A stretch of 64,000 nt of DNA from Priestia koreensis (lineage in GTDB: Bacteria > Bacillota > Bacilli > Bacillales > Bacillaceae_H). Positions 1 to 7,980 of this stretch are shown here, piece after piece. A program made the translations under genes and the position numbers. Positions within the stretch are counted from its first letter, which is position 1; every line of letters starts with the position of its first letter. The stretch spans positions 1 to 64,000 of the forward strand of contig NZ_LILC01000002.1 in NCBI RefSeq assembly GCF_001274935.1. Reading direction: 5' to 3'. Below the pieces are notes generated by a model. It was not told where the DNA came from, did no database searches, and saw nothing but the letters and a program-made list of their open reading frames with translations.

Positions 1-10
1 CCCCCTAATG

Positions 11-170
11 AAAAGGGATGTTTGGGGTGATACGAGAAGTATGAGGGTCGGTCGCCTGTCTTTGCAGGCTTCCTTCCCCCGCGTATGAATCCCTATTTTT
101 AGATCCACTTTTCATAGTTCCCCCAACGGAAGGGCTGTTAGGGGAATTATGAGAAGCATAAGCGTCGGCG
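11..170. repeat. imperfect direct duplication in the region before yhaI
   Basis: Two segments of about 44 bases (roughly 11-54 and 126-169) align with about 70% identity. Both contain GGGNTGTT, GAGAAG and GTCGG in the same order. The stretch 1-317 holds no gene I can support. A reverse-strand open frame (5-175, 56 codons from its best ATG) covers both copies, but its ATG lies 18 bases after the nearest AAGGAG. Confidence 0.35.
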
Positions 171-317
171 TACATGTGAAGAAGTTTTATCCACTCCTTG
201 CATATTACCCTTAATGGCTTAATGGAAAGCTTTAATTTAGGAGTGTTATAAGTTGGAAGAAACGTAGGATATACGCTAGAATAGAGGGTAGACATATTGA
301 AGGAGTAGGGAAAGTGG

Positions 318-662
318 ATGGAACCATTAGAAGCTCGCGTTAGGCGTTTAGAATATTATATTGAATTGGCATTGGATGCAAATGGCGTACATAAGAAGCC
401 TTTTTTTGAGATGGTGATTCAGCACGAGTTGGAAAAGGAAGAGGTAGCAGCTATTTATAAGTTGTGTGAAGAGGTTTATGAGCGATATGTACAGCAAAAA
501 AAAGAAGGGCTTGTGAATTATATGCCGCTTCTTACACATTTTGTTGGAATGTTGAACATAAAGTTACCCCCGCATCAAACCATTCAAGCTCTTTGGGAGC
601 AAGGAATGTATACTGATTTGATGAAGGAGTTATTTATGCTGTCATCTCAGGTTAGAGGTTAG
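318..662 (+). CDS. yhaI: YhaI-like DUF1878 family protein
   Basis: A 114-residue soluble protein with no signal peptide or membrane segment, rich in charged helices. It resembles B. subtilis YhaI, whose function is not established. AGGAG at 301-305 precedes the ATG at a longish distance, with GTGG closer. The neighbour scoC is convergent, as I recall for B. subtilis, and the two genes overlap by 11 bases at their 3' ends. No terminator is visible between them, so each may be transcribed into the other. Family assignment rests on remembered similarity and synteny. Confidence 0.75.
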   Translation: MEPLEARVRRLEYYIELALDANGVHKKPFFEMVIQHELEKEEVAAIYKLCEEVYERYVQQKKEGLVNYMPLLTHFVGMLNIKLPPHQTIQALWEQGMYTDLMKELFMLSSQVRG

Positions 663-1254
663 GTGTAATTTCTTCTGTTTCAGTTTCTTGTTTGTCTTTT
701 TTGATCAGTGTTCCATCTCGCTCTTCAAATTCATTTTCAATGTTGGTGAATGACGTTTCAAAAATATTCATGAAATCGTCACCGTATATTTTTCTGATAA
801 TTGACATTAATTCAATAAATTCTGGAAATTTTCCGTATAAAGATTTCAATGGAAGGGCGCCGCTGAAGATAGCGTTCTCTTTTGGATCATAGCTTTCCAT
901 TAAGGCGAGCAAAATTTCTTCGCCAGGCGGTGTTAGTTCAATGTAGGTGTTTCGTTTGTCGCTTTCTTTCTTTGAAAATTTGAGAAGGCCGCGTTCTTCA
1001 AGTTTCTTTGAAAAATTGAATGCTGTTGAAACGTGCATCACGCCAAATTTGGCAATTTCAGAAATTGACGCACCTCTTAAGTGATAGGCAATCCACAGAA
1101 TATGATGCTCATTAATGTTCAAGTCATATGGTTTGATCCAATTTTGCCAATCCTTTTCTACCGTTTTCCATAAGGCTTTACTTAATTGCGTAATCTTTTG
1201 GCTGAAAATTAGTGCTTCTCTTAAACTAAATTCTTGATCGTTTTTCCTCATCAT
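652..1254 (-). CDS. scoC: MarR-family transition-state regulator ScoC (Hpr)
   Basis: A 200-residue winged-helix repressor. In B. subtilis ScoC/Hpr represses extracellular protease genes and some peptide-transport and sporulation genes during the transition to stationary phase. The MarR-type helix-turn-helix lies around residues 60-110 ([20 protein letters not shown]), followed by the wing region with RNTYIELT. The C-terminal third is acidic (NEFEERDG). AGGTGA precedes tandem ATG codons, and the second ATG (MRKNDQ) could be the true start. Its neighbours yhaI and yhaH are the same as in B. subtilis. Confidence 0.9.
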   Translation of the reverse strand: MMRKNDQEFSLREALIFSQKITQLSKALWKTVEKDWQNWIKPYDLNINEHHILWIAYHLRGASISEIAKFGVMHVSTAFNFSKKLEERGLLKFSKKESDKRNTYIELTPPGEEILLALMESYDPKENAIFSGALPLKSLYGKFPEFIELMSIIRKIYGDDFMNIFETSFTNIENEFEERDGTLIKKDKQETETEEITPNL

Positions 1255-1358
1255 TTCACCTGCTTTATTGTACTCTCATTTTTTTATATTGTTATCTTCT
1301 ATTATGCCAATAAAATAAAAATTTATAAAGATATAAATTTACAAAATTTTTAAATTAA

Positions 1359-1389
1359 AAAGAAAGAAGACAAAATATCTTCTTTCTTT
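1359..1389 (-). terminator. terminator after yhaH
   Basis: Perfect 12-bp inverted repeat (AAAGAAAGAAGA/TCTTCTTTCTTT, loop 8). On the minus strand a T-rich run follows, just beyond the yhaH stop. Confidence 0.6.
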
Positions 1390-1396
1390 ACGGTTT

Positions 1397-1768
1397 TTAT
1401 TCACTTTTTTGTGGTGAAGGAAGTTCATTTTCAAGGGATGTAAGCGATTTTTCAATTTCCGTTATATGTTCCTGGATCGATTCCTGATGAGGCTGAATTT
1501 CTTTCTGCCAATTTTGTACGGATTTTGAAACATCTTTTGCAACATTTTTCACTATAGTATTTCCTTCCTTCACAGCTGTTGCAACGGAATTTTTGACATC
1601 CACCGCTTGATTTTTAATGTCTTTTGCTACGGTTGCAGCCGCATTTTTTTGCGTTTGAATGTTAAGTCTCGCTTCTTTTCCTGAGCGAGGAGCTGACAAG
1701 AGAGCACTTACTGCTCCAGCAACTCCACCAGCGACCATTCCAATTGTAAATAACTTTACTCTACTCAT
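1397..1768 (-). CDS. yhaH: YhaH, YtxH-domain protein
   Basis: A 123-residue protein of the YtxH (DUF948-like/general stress) group. An N-terminal hydrophobic stretch (LFTIGMVAGGVAGAVSALLSAP, about residues 5-26) is followed by SGKEARLN and a long charged, probably coiled-coil region to the end. This is the usual layout of the family: a short membrane anchor with a cytoplasmic helix. The biochemical role is unknown. It sits upstream of scoC on the same strand, separated by a terminator, so it is probably a single-gene unit. A TATAAT-like box lies about 35 bases before the start. Confidence 0.75.
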   Translation of the reverse strand: MSRVKLFTIGMVAGGVAGAVSALLSAPRSGKEARLNIQTQKNAAATVAKDIKNQAVDVKNSVATAVKEGNTIVKNVAKDVSKSVQNWQKEIQPHQESIQEHITEIEKSLTSLENELPSPQKSE

Positions 1769-1991
1769 CTCATCACAGCTCCTAATTATAGTTTGAATAT
1801 GCGCTAGCTATGTATACTCTTGTACATATCTATGTAACTTACGCATAAAGTTTATAAAGTAGTATTTCAGTGGCCAAGCGGCCTGTTCATAGTTATTTTA
1901 ATGAAAAAAGCACGTTCCTTCTATATATATATGTAACCATTCATGACTTTGAATAAACAGTTTTACTGAAAAGAAGGTAGGGGAGAGTATT

Positions 1992-2186
1992 ATGAATACA
2001 TTTACGTTATTTTTATTTGTACTCGGCGTTGGTCTCGTTTTAGGTTCATTTCAGTCGTTTGTTTTAATGAAAAAGAGTGCTTCTTTTCCTCCAAAGCACG
2101 TGTTAAAGAAGAGAGTGTCTACCTTTGGTGTAAGCGGTGTGTCTGTTCTTCTTGTTGCCATCATTATTCACTATACCGTTGGGTAA
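1992..2186 (+). CDS. small two-helix membrane protein
   Basis: A 64-residue hydrophobic protein, not recognised. Two predicted membrane segments (about residues 4-25 and 47-62) are joined by a basic loop (MKKSASFPPKHVLKKR). The start is supported by AGGGGAG about 7 bases upstream. It is flanked by the divergent yhaH and convergent trpP and is probably monocistronic. The hairpin just after its stop could serve it as well as trpP. Confidence 0.6.
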   Translation: MNTFTLFLFVLGVGLVLGSFQSFVLMKKSASFPPKHVLKKRVSTFGVSGVSVLLVAIIIHYTVG

Positions 2187-2192
2187 AAAAGA

Positions 2193-2218
2193 AAGGCAAA
2201 CACGTGGGTGTTTGCCTT
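2193..2218 (-). terminator. terminator after trpP
   Basis: AAGGCAAACAC/GTGTTTGCCTT with a 4-base loop. On the minus strand TTTCTTTTTT follows, just after the trpP stop. It may also act for the convergent 64-aa gene. Confidence 0.75.
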
Positions 2219-2226
2219 AGTTTGTT

Positions 2227-2748
2227 TTACATTGCTGTTGTAACCATTTTTGTGCGTTTTACAATTGATGTAACGATTGGATAAATTACGATCATGACAA
2301 TGACATTTACAACCGCAGTAGGTAATACCACTGCAAGAATTAATGCCATAAATCCTCCAGGTAGTCCTGCGAATGCAAGAGCCGTTCCTAGGAAAAGTCC
2401 ACCAGAAATGATGGTACCAATGGCCGTTAGAATGCTAGCCTTTACAACAGAGTTGCGCATTTTGCGTACAGCTACTACCATTGCTAAAAAGACAAAAGCT
2501 GTAATTGGTTTTTCAATTACGTTTGCTACTTGGCCCCCAGGGAAGCTTGTTGTTAAAGCAGAAATAATACCTGTCGTAATTCCAACTAGTAAAACGCTTT
2601 TTGCGTTAGGAAATAGCAAAATACCTACAAACATCATTGTTAATAACAAGTCTGGCTTCATTCCTAACAGTAGTGGTGGCATAATTGAATGCAGCACCGC
2701 ACCAATCCCTACTAACAATGATAATGTAACTAATTCTTTTGCTCTCAT
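2227..2748 (-). CDS. trpP: tryptophan transporter TrpP
   Basis: A 173-residue integral membrane protein similar to B. subtilis TrpP (YhaG), which imports tryptophan. About five hydrophobic segments are visible, beginning with LVTLSLLVGIGAVLHSIMPP. It lies next to serC as in B. subtilis. The messenger leader and start codon are covered by a run of GAG/TAG triplets, the signature of binding by the TRAP protein (MtrB). In B. subtilis tryptophan-loaded TRAP blocks trpP translation, and the same control is inferred here. The GAGGAG Shine-Dalgarno lies inside that run. Confidence 0.9.
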   Translation of the reverse strand: MRAKELVTLSLLVGIGAVLHSIMPPLLLGMKPDLLLTMMFVGILLFPNAKSVLLVGITTGIISALTTSFPGGQVANVIEKPITAFVFLAMVVAVRKMRNSVVKASILTAIGTIISGGLFLGTALAFAGLPGGFMALILAVVLPTAVVNVIVMIVIYPIVTSIVKRTKMVTTAM

Positions 2749-2780
2749 AACTCATCTCTCCTCTTCTAAGCTACTCTCTT
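2742..2780 (-). promoter_or_regulatory. TRAP-binding (G/U)AG repeat over the trpP start
   Basis: Reading the minus strand, seven NAG triplets (GAG, TAG, TAG, GAG, GAG, GAG, GAG) occur within about 38 bases, separated by 0-4 bases. They span the leader, the Shine-Dalgarno, the ATG and codon 2. A further TAGGAG pair lies at 2797-2802. This matches the known architecture of TRAP translational repression sites. Confidence 0.8.
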
Positions 2781-2829
2781 TTATTCACCAATGGTGCTCC
2801 TATGCCCATTGCGTAAATAGTTAATTTGT

Positions 2830-2858
2830 ATTATAGCATATCCTCTTTTAAAGTAAAG
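2830..2858 (-). promoter_or_regulatory. trpP promoter (sigma-A type)
   Basis: On the minus strand TATAAT (2830-2835) is preceded by TTTACT at a 16-base spacing, about 80 bases before the trpP ATG and upstream of the TRAP site. Confidence 0.55.
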
Positions 2859-2876
2859 AAGGGGATATTTGTAACA

Positions 2877-3965
2877 TTATAAAAATCGTTTTCGGAACGT
2901 TTCCATAAAATGAGCAAGCGCCTGACACGCTTCTAATGGGACAGCGTTATACGCTGATGCACGGCATCCTCCAATTGAGCGGTGTCCATTTAACCCGACA
3001 AAGCCAGCTTCTTTTGCTTGTGATAAAAACTCCTGTGTCAGTTCTTCAGACGGAAGAGTGAACGTAATGTTCATAAGGGAACGGCTCTCTTTTTCTGCAT
3101 GAGGTCGATAAAAATCAGGATAAGCGTCCATTTGGTTATAAATTAACGCTGCTTTTTCATGGTTTTTTTGCTCGATGCCCTCAAGACCACCTTGTGTTTT
3201 TACCCATTCTAGTACGAGTGAGAGCATATAAATGCCGAACGTTGGTGGCGTATTGTACAGGGAGTTGCTTTTCACGTGGGTACGGTAATCAAGCATTGTT
3301 GGAAGCTGATCAGGAATACGGTCTAGCAGTTCTTTCTTTAAAATAACAAGCGTGACGCCAGAAGGACCTAAGTTTTTCTGTGCACCGGCGTAAATCATGG
3401 AAAATTTACTCACATCAATCTTTTTACTTAAAATATCACTCGACATATCAGCGATTAAATCAATACCGTCAAGTTCTGGATATTGATGCCACTGTGTGCC
3501 AAAGATCGTATTGTTTGATGTGATATGTAGATAGGAAAGGGTGTCTTTAGGTAAAATGATTTCATTTTGTTTCGGAATGGAACGATACTTATTTTCATCT
3601 GTAGTAGCAATAACCGCTGTTTTTCCCATTTTCTTCGCTTCTTTTAGTGCTTTTTCAGACCAGCTGCCTGTTAAAACGTAGCCAGCTGTCTGATCGGCTG
3701 CTAAAAAGTTCATCGGAATCATAGAAAATTGCAGGCTCGCTCCGCCCTGAAGAAAGAGGATTTCGTAATTTTCAGGAATATCAAGAAGTTCACGAAGATT
3801 TTGTTGTGCATTTAACAGAATTCCTTCAAATTCGTTGCTTCGGTGAGACAGTTCCATCACAGACATACCTGTCTCGTTGTAATTAATAAATTCTTTCTGA
3901 GCTTTCTCAAGTACTTCTAGGGGAAGGGCGGATGGACCGGCATTAAAATTGTACGTTCGTTGCAT
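2877..3965 (-). CDS. serC: phosphoserine aminotransferase SerC
   Basis: A 362-residue class-V PLP aminotransferase that converts 3-phosphohydroxypyruvate and glutamate to phosphoserine. It acts in serine synthesis and also in the pyridoxal phosphate pathway of some bacteria. The N-terminus NFNAGPSALP, GGASLQF near residue 76 and the PLP-lysine motif AGAQKNLGPSG near residue 194 are characteristic, as is GHRSIGGCRAS near the C-terminus. Length is normal for the family. AGGAGG precedes the start. A terminator of the upstream pentapeptide gene separates the two, so serC is probably transcribed alone. Confidence 0.96.
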   Translation of the reverse strand: MQRTYNFNAGPSALPLEVLEKAQKEFINYNETGMSVMELSHRSNEFEGILLNAQQNLRELLDIPENYEILFLQGGASLQFSMIPMNFLAADQTAGYVLTGSWSEKALKEAKKMGKTAVIATTDENKYRSIPKQNEIILPKDTLSYLHITSNNTIFGTQWHQYPELDGIDLIADMSSDILSKKIDVSKFSMIYAGAQKNLGPSGVTLVILKKELLDRIPDQLPTMLDYRTHVKSNSLYNTPPTFGIYMLSLVLEWVKTQGGLEGIEQKNHEKAALIYNQMDAYPDFYRPHAEKESRSLMNITFTLPSEELTQEFLSQAKEAGFVGLNGHRSIGGCRASAYNAVPLEACQALAHFMETFRKRFL

Positions 3966-4012
3966 GCAAAATGAACCTCCTAAAGTAAAAAAAGAATATC
4001 TCTATACTACCA

Positions 4013-4049
4013 CGTAAAAAAAAAATTCCAAGTATGTTTTTGGAATTTT
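4013..4049 (-). terminator. terminator after the pentapeptide-repeat gene
   Basis: AAAATTCCA/TGGAATTTT inverted repeat (4022-4030 with 4041-4049). On the minus strand it runs into about ten T residues. Confidence 0.75.
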
Positions 4050-4105
4050 CGAAATAACTAGAATTTATTTTCGGTCCATAAAAATATCGGGTATATGGCC
4101 GGGGT

Positions 4106-4756
4106 TCATTCGATTATTTGCAGTCCAAGAAGCCGTGCAAAGCCAATGGCCTGATGAGGTGAAACTTGGCATCCCTTTAAGTTCTCAATAGAGACGTGAA
4201 GCTGTTCAAACGTACAAGTGCTAATGTCAATTCCATTTAGCTTCGTTTCAGAAAAATCGGCATCGTCTAGATCACTTTGATAGAACGTTACTTTTTTTAA
4301 GAGACAGTCAAAGAAATTTGCGCTTCTGAGCATAGACGTCATAAAATTTACCTGCTTCACACTAGCATCAGTGAACGTACTTAGCTTTAAATCGCAGTTT
4401 TCAAATACAACGTTACCTAAACTCCCTTTAGAGAAATCAACGCCCAAAAGCTTGCAGTCCTTGAATGCAACTCGGTGAATAATTCCTTCCGTTAGCGTAG
4501 AGTTGGATAAGTTGCAGTTTTCAAAAATCACGTCTGTTAAATCAATTTTGTGAAAATCACAATTTAAAAACGAAACGTTTTTGAAGATAATTTTTGAAAA
4601 AATAGCACGTTCGAACACCTCGTTGTTAAGTTCAACATCTGATATAAGGCCGTTAATGAGCTGATAGTCCTCTTCATAATACATATCGTGGAAATTGAGT
4701 TTTTCAAGATTTGCTGAAATTTTAGGGGACTCTACCTTTTGAATCGTTTTCATCAT
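4106..4756 (-). CDS. pentapeptide-repeat protein
   Basis: A 216-residue soluble protein made largely of pentapeptide-type repeats of the A(D/N)LXX kind (for example FHKIDLTDVIFENCNLSNST), expected to fold as a right-handed quadrilateral beta-helix. It has no signal peptide. Some family members mimic DNA and protect gyrase (Qnr, MfpA), while most have no known role; nothing here identifies a target. AAGGAG sits 6 bases before the first of two ATG codons. It lies between serC and hit, has its own terminator, and is not part of the gene order I recall for B. subtilis, so it is probably an insertion into this cluster. Confidence 0.8.
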   Translation of the reverse strand: MMKTIQKVESPKISANLEKLNFHDMYYEEDYQLINGLISDVELNNEVFERAIFSKIIFKNVSFLNCDFHKIDLTDVIFENCNLSNSTLTEGIIHRVAFKDCKLLGVDFSKGSLGNVVFENCDLKLSTFTDASVKQVNFMTSMLRSANFFDCLLKKVTFYQSDLDDADFSETKLNGIDISTCTFEQLHVSIENLKGCQVSPHQAIGFARLLGLQIIE

Positions 4757-4863
4757 ATATGACTCCTTTTTAAAGCGATCTTACTTATACTGTATCGAAA
4801 ATAAAGTTCTCTTATAAGACTTTATTTCTAAAAAAAAGTATGTACAAGCAATGTCACGAAGGC

Positions 4864-4898
4864 ATAAAAAAAGAAGCGCAGGTGCTGCGCTTCTTTTG
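4864..4898 (-). terminator. terminator after hit
   Basis: AGAAGCGCAG/CTGCGCTTCT with a 3-base loop and T runs on both sides. It is positioned directly after the hit stop on the minus strand. Confidence 0.85.
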
Positions 4899-4904
4899 TA
4901 TACA

Positions 4905-5336
4905 TTATAGGTTTGCGGCAATACCATCTGCAATTTCTTTTAATTGCTCAGGTGTATACTCGCTTGTATTGGTTTTCCATACAGCACCAAAACCGTCTCC
5001 TTCACCGTAGCGAGGAATGAGGTGCATATGATAATGGAAGACAGATTGTCCCGCTTTTTCACCGTTGTTATTAAGGGTGTTCAGACCAATTGGATTATAC
5101 GTCTTTTTAATGGCTTTAGCAATGGAGGGAACGACTTCAAATACGTTACGCGCCATTTCTGGAGTAAGCTCGTATACGTCTTGTTTATGTATTTTAGGAA
5201 TAACAAGGGTGTGTCCCTTTGTTACTTGGCTAATATCTAAAAAGGCAATTACGTGTTCATTTTCAAACACTTTAGAAGCAGGAATGTCTCCGTTAATAAT
5301 TTTGCAGAAAATGCAATTTTCATCATGAGTACTCAT
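4905..5336 (-). CDS. hit: HIT-family protein Hit
   Basis: A histidine-triad nucleotide-binding hydrolase, 143 residues from the chosen start. The catalytic triad motif HYHMHLIPR lies near residue 100, and N-terminal cysteines in CIFCKI form the usual metal-site pair. It closely resembles B. subtilis Hit, including GLNTLNNNGEKAGQSVFHYH. I chose the second ATG (MSTHDE) because AAAGG abuts the first ATG at 5345 with no spacing but lies about 10 bases before the second. The physiological substrate is uncertain; family members hydrolyse nucleoside phosphoramidates or similar. It is divergent from ecsA, as in B. subtilis. Confidence 0.92.
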   Translation of the reverse strand: MSTHDENCIFCKIINGDIPASKVFENEHVIAFLDISQVTKGHTLVIPKIHKQDVYELTPEMARNVFEVVPSIAKAIKKTYNPIGLNTLNNNGEKAGQSVFHYHMHLIPRYGEGDGFGAVWKTNTSEYTPEQLKEIADGIAANL

Positions 5337-5405
5337 TATATTCATCCTTTCTACGATTCAAATTATGTTTATTTTACCATAATGTCGTAGAGATAAGAAA
5401 ATAGA

Positions 5406-5440
5406 AAAGCGGAGTGCGATCGTAGGACGCACCCCGCTTT
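5406..5440 (-). terminator. candidate terminator for a minus-strand transcript
   Basis: AAAGCGG/CCGCTTT and GTGCG/CGCAC pair with one mismatch. On the minus strand TTTTCTATTTTCTT follows. It lies in the hit-ecsA gap and has no known gene upstream on that strand. Confidence 0.45.
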
Positions 5441-5490
5441 GGAAAAGAAGAAGGGAAGAAAAAGTTAGTTGTCAACACTCAACGTTGCTT

Positions 5491-5659
5491 TTAGGAACAC
5501 CTCATTTGCAATTTAACATGCTTTCATAAATGTTATGTGTTATCAACAAATTGTCTTTAACAAGCACCTCATTTAACAGCAATATTTAAATGCCGTAATA
5601 CTGAAACAATAGGACCTCGATATTTGCATATACTGGTCTTTAACAAACACCTCATTTAA
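5491..5659 (-). repeat. three copies of a short repeat in the hit-ecsA gap
   Basis: Two 24-base copies (5553-5576 and 5636-5659) differ at one base and a third, degenerate copy lies at 5491-5509. On the minus strand each reads AAATGAGGTG, and the first two continue into YTTGTTAAAGAC. Each copy on that strand begins a tiny open frame with MRC; in the two good copies it reads MRCLLKT. The 5346-6011 stretch otherwise holds no recognisable gene, apart from the ecsA promoter region near 5855-5880. Confidence 0.6.
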
Positions 5660-6011
5660 TTATAAAATGATTTACAGTTTGTATACGCTACAGTTCAATG
5701 ACTACGTTCATGATTACCATCCCCTTAATACAATCGTGGGCAAACTTTTTATTAAAGGTATCTGCATCAAAGGATGCAAACGTGTTTAACAAAAGTGACT
5801 GCTCGTTAACACTGTTTTGTCATCCCCTCTTCACTATATAGAATGTCCGCTTTAGTCAAAGATTATATATGGTAAAATAATGAAATTTTAGTACACTAAG
5901 ATAAACATGGATTGTTCACGATATGTGACGCGATGTCGATGTATGAAATGAACTTTGCATCGAAGACATGATAAAATACGTATAACATGTTGTGTGGAAA
6001 AGGAGACAGAT

Positions 6012-6755
6012 ATGAATAAGTTATTACAAGTAACGAACTTAACCGGGGGATATACGAAAAACCCTGTACTAAAAGATGTATCGTTTGAAGTAAACGGCGG
6101 AGAGCTTGTTGGATTAATTGGACTCAACGGAGCTGGAAAAAGTACGTCCATCAAGCACATTATTGGGCTAATGGAACCGAAAAAGGGCCAAATCGCCATT
6201 AACGGAAAAACATTTCAACAAGATCCAACGGCTTACCGATCACAATTTACATACATTCCAGAAACGCCGATTTTATATGATGAACTAACTCTTCAGGAGC
6301 ATTTGGATTTAACGGCTATGGCGTACAACGTCGATCGTAGCGTCATGAAAGAGCGCTTGCCGAAGCTATTGAAAGAATTTCGAATGGATAAAAAGCTAAA
6401 ATGGTTTCCGGCTCATTTTTCCAAAGGAATGAAACAAAAGGTAATGATTATGTGTGCTTTTTTAGTGGAGCCTTCTCTTTACATTATTGACGAGCCGTTT
6501 CTAGGACTTGATCCACTAGGGATTCAATCACTGTTAGACTTGATGACGGATATGAAGCGTCAGGGAGCCGGCATTTTAATGTCGACGCATATTTTGGCAA
6601 CGGCCGAGCGTTATTGTGATAAATTTATTATTTTGCATAACGGAGAAGTGCGTGCCAAAGGAACGTTAGGTGATTTGCAGCGAGAATTTAATCTTCCCAA
6701 CGCCACGTTAGATGAAATTTACATCGAGTTGACAAAGGAAGAAGCGTATGAATAA
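6012..6755 (+). CDS. ecsA: ABC transporter ATP-binding protein EcsA
   Basis: A 247-residue ATPase of the Ecs transporter. Walker A (GLNGAGKS) lies near residues 37-44, a degenerate signature (FSKGMKQKV) replaces LSGGQ as in EcsA, and Walker B is IIDEPFLGLD. In B. subtilis EcsAB affects exoenzyme secretion, competence and intramembrane proteolysis by RasP. The open frame extends upstream, but AAGGAG six bases before the ATG at 6012 and the 247-residue length expected for EcsA fix the start. It overlaps ecsB by 8 bases. A TAAAAT box at about 5872 is a plausible promoter. Confidence 0.95.
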   Translation: MNKLLQVTNLTGGYTKNPVLKDVSFEVNGGELVGLIGLNGAGKSTSIKHIIGLMEPKKGQIAINGKTFQQDPTAYRSQFTYIPETPILYDELTLQEHLDLTAMAYNVDRSVMKERLPKLLKEFRMDKKLKWFPAHFSKGMKQKVMIMCAFLVEPSLYIIDEPFLGLDPLGIQSLLDLMTDMKRQGAGILMSTHILATAERYCDKFIILHNGEVRAKGTLGDLQREFNLPNATLDEIYIELTKEEAYE

Positions 6756-7959
6756 TGTAAACGAACTTTGGAGCAAACGATTTAAAGAATATAACAACGA
6801 AACGAAGCGCTATTTAAAATATATGCTTAATGATCACTTAAAGTTTGTGCTTATTTTCGCTATTGGTGGAGGAGCGTATTATTACCAGCAGTGGCTCGCT
6901 ACGCTTTCAAGCAGCTTCCGCGGAGAGTGGATTATTGCTTTGTTGCTTGGTTTGATTGTGACTAGAAGCCCAATCGCAACATTTTTTAAACAACCAGACC
7001 TGGTATTTTTATTGCCAATGGAAGAAAAATTACAGCCGTATTTTCGTAAATCGGCTGCAACGAGCTTTGTTTTGCAGCTATATAGCATTATTATCGGCGT
7101 AGCGGTCCTTTCGCCTCTTTATATGAAAATGACGGGCAATTCCTTTAGCGCAATTCTTTTATTATGTGTGCTGCTGTTGGTCATAAAAGCATTAAATATG
7201 TCCATGCAGTGGAGCAGTAATTATTTTCAAGAGCCTTCAAGTAGATGGGTAGATCTCATTGTCCGCTTTTTGCTAAACATGGCGTTCGTGTATTTATTTG
7301 TATTAAACGCATATCCGCTGTTTATTGTGGCGGTTGGGGTATTGCTTGTAGCGTTAACTGCTTATTACCGAGCGCTAACAAAGAAAAAGCCACTGCCGTG
7401 GGAACAGCTGATTGAGCTTGAAGAACGCCGCGTGCGCTTTTTCTATCGAATGGCAAATATGTTCACTGATGTACCTCACGTAAAAGAACGAGTAAAAAGA
7501 CGGCAATATCTTGATATGTTTTTATCAAATATTCCGTTTGCTGCATCGGCTTCATATCGTTATTTGTATACGCGCTCTTTTCTTCGTGCCGGAGACTATT
7601 TAGGCTTGTTTCTTCGTCTGAGCGTCATTGGCATTGCGCTTGGTTGGTTCATTCCGTTTCTATATGGAAAGATTATCGTGACGATTTTATTTGTTTATCT
7701 CACAGGCTTTCAGCTTATGACCATGTGGAAACAGTATGATTTAAAGCTGTGGACAAGATTGTATCCAGTGAGTAGTGACGTTCGTCTTCGATCGTTTCTA
7801 CAATTATTAAAGGGAATCTTACTTCTTCAAACGATTGTTTTATCACTGGTTCTTTTATTTACGAACGTAATAGCTGCAATCATTACCTTAGTGATTGGCG
7901 TTTTATTTAGCATCGTATTCGTCAATACTTACGTAAAAAGAAGAGTTCAGTTTAAGTGA
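6748..7959 (+). CDS. ecsB: ABC transporter membrane protein EcsB
   Basis: A 403-residue polytopic membrane protein and partner of EcsA. Hydrophobic segments occur near residues 34-60, 100-135, 165-205, 290-325 and 350-395, with a cytoplasmic charged region in the middle (ELEERRVRFFYR, VKERVKRRQYLD). It overlaps the end of ecsA and is followed 21 bases later by ecsC, so ecsABC is one operon. The transported substrate is not known from sequence. Confidence 0.92.
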   Translation: MNNVNELWSKRFKEYNNETKRYLKYMLNDHLKFVLIFAIGGGAYYYQQWLATLSSSFRGEWIIALLLGLIVTRSPIATFFKQPDLVFLLPMEEKLQPYFRKSAATSFVLQLYSIIIGVAVLSPLYMKMTGNSFSAILLLCVLLLVIKALNMSMQWSSNYFQEPSSRWVDLIVRFLLNMAFVYLFVLNAYPLFIVAVGVLLVALTAYYRALTKKKPLPWEQLIELEERRVRFFYRMANMFTDVPHVKERVKRRQYLDMFLSNIPFAASASYRYLYTRSFLRAGDYLGLFLRLSVIGIALGWFIPFLYGKIIVTILFVYLTGFQLMTMWKQYDLKLWTRLYPVSSDVRLRSFLQLLKGILLLQTIVLSLVLLFTNVIAAIITLVIGVLFSIVFVNTYVKRRVQFK

Positions 7960-7980
7960 TCTCATAAAGGAGTGGGAAAG

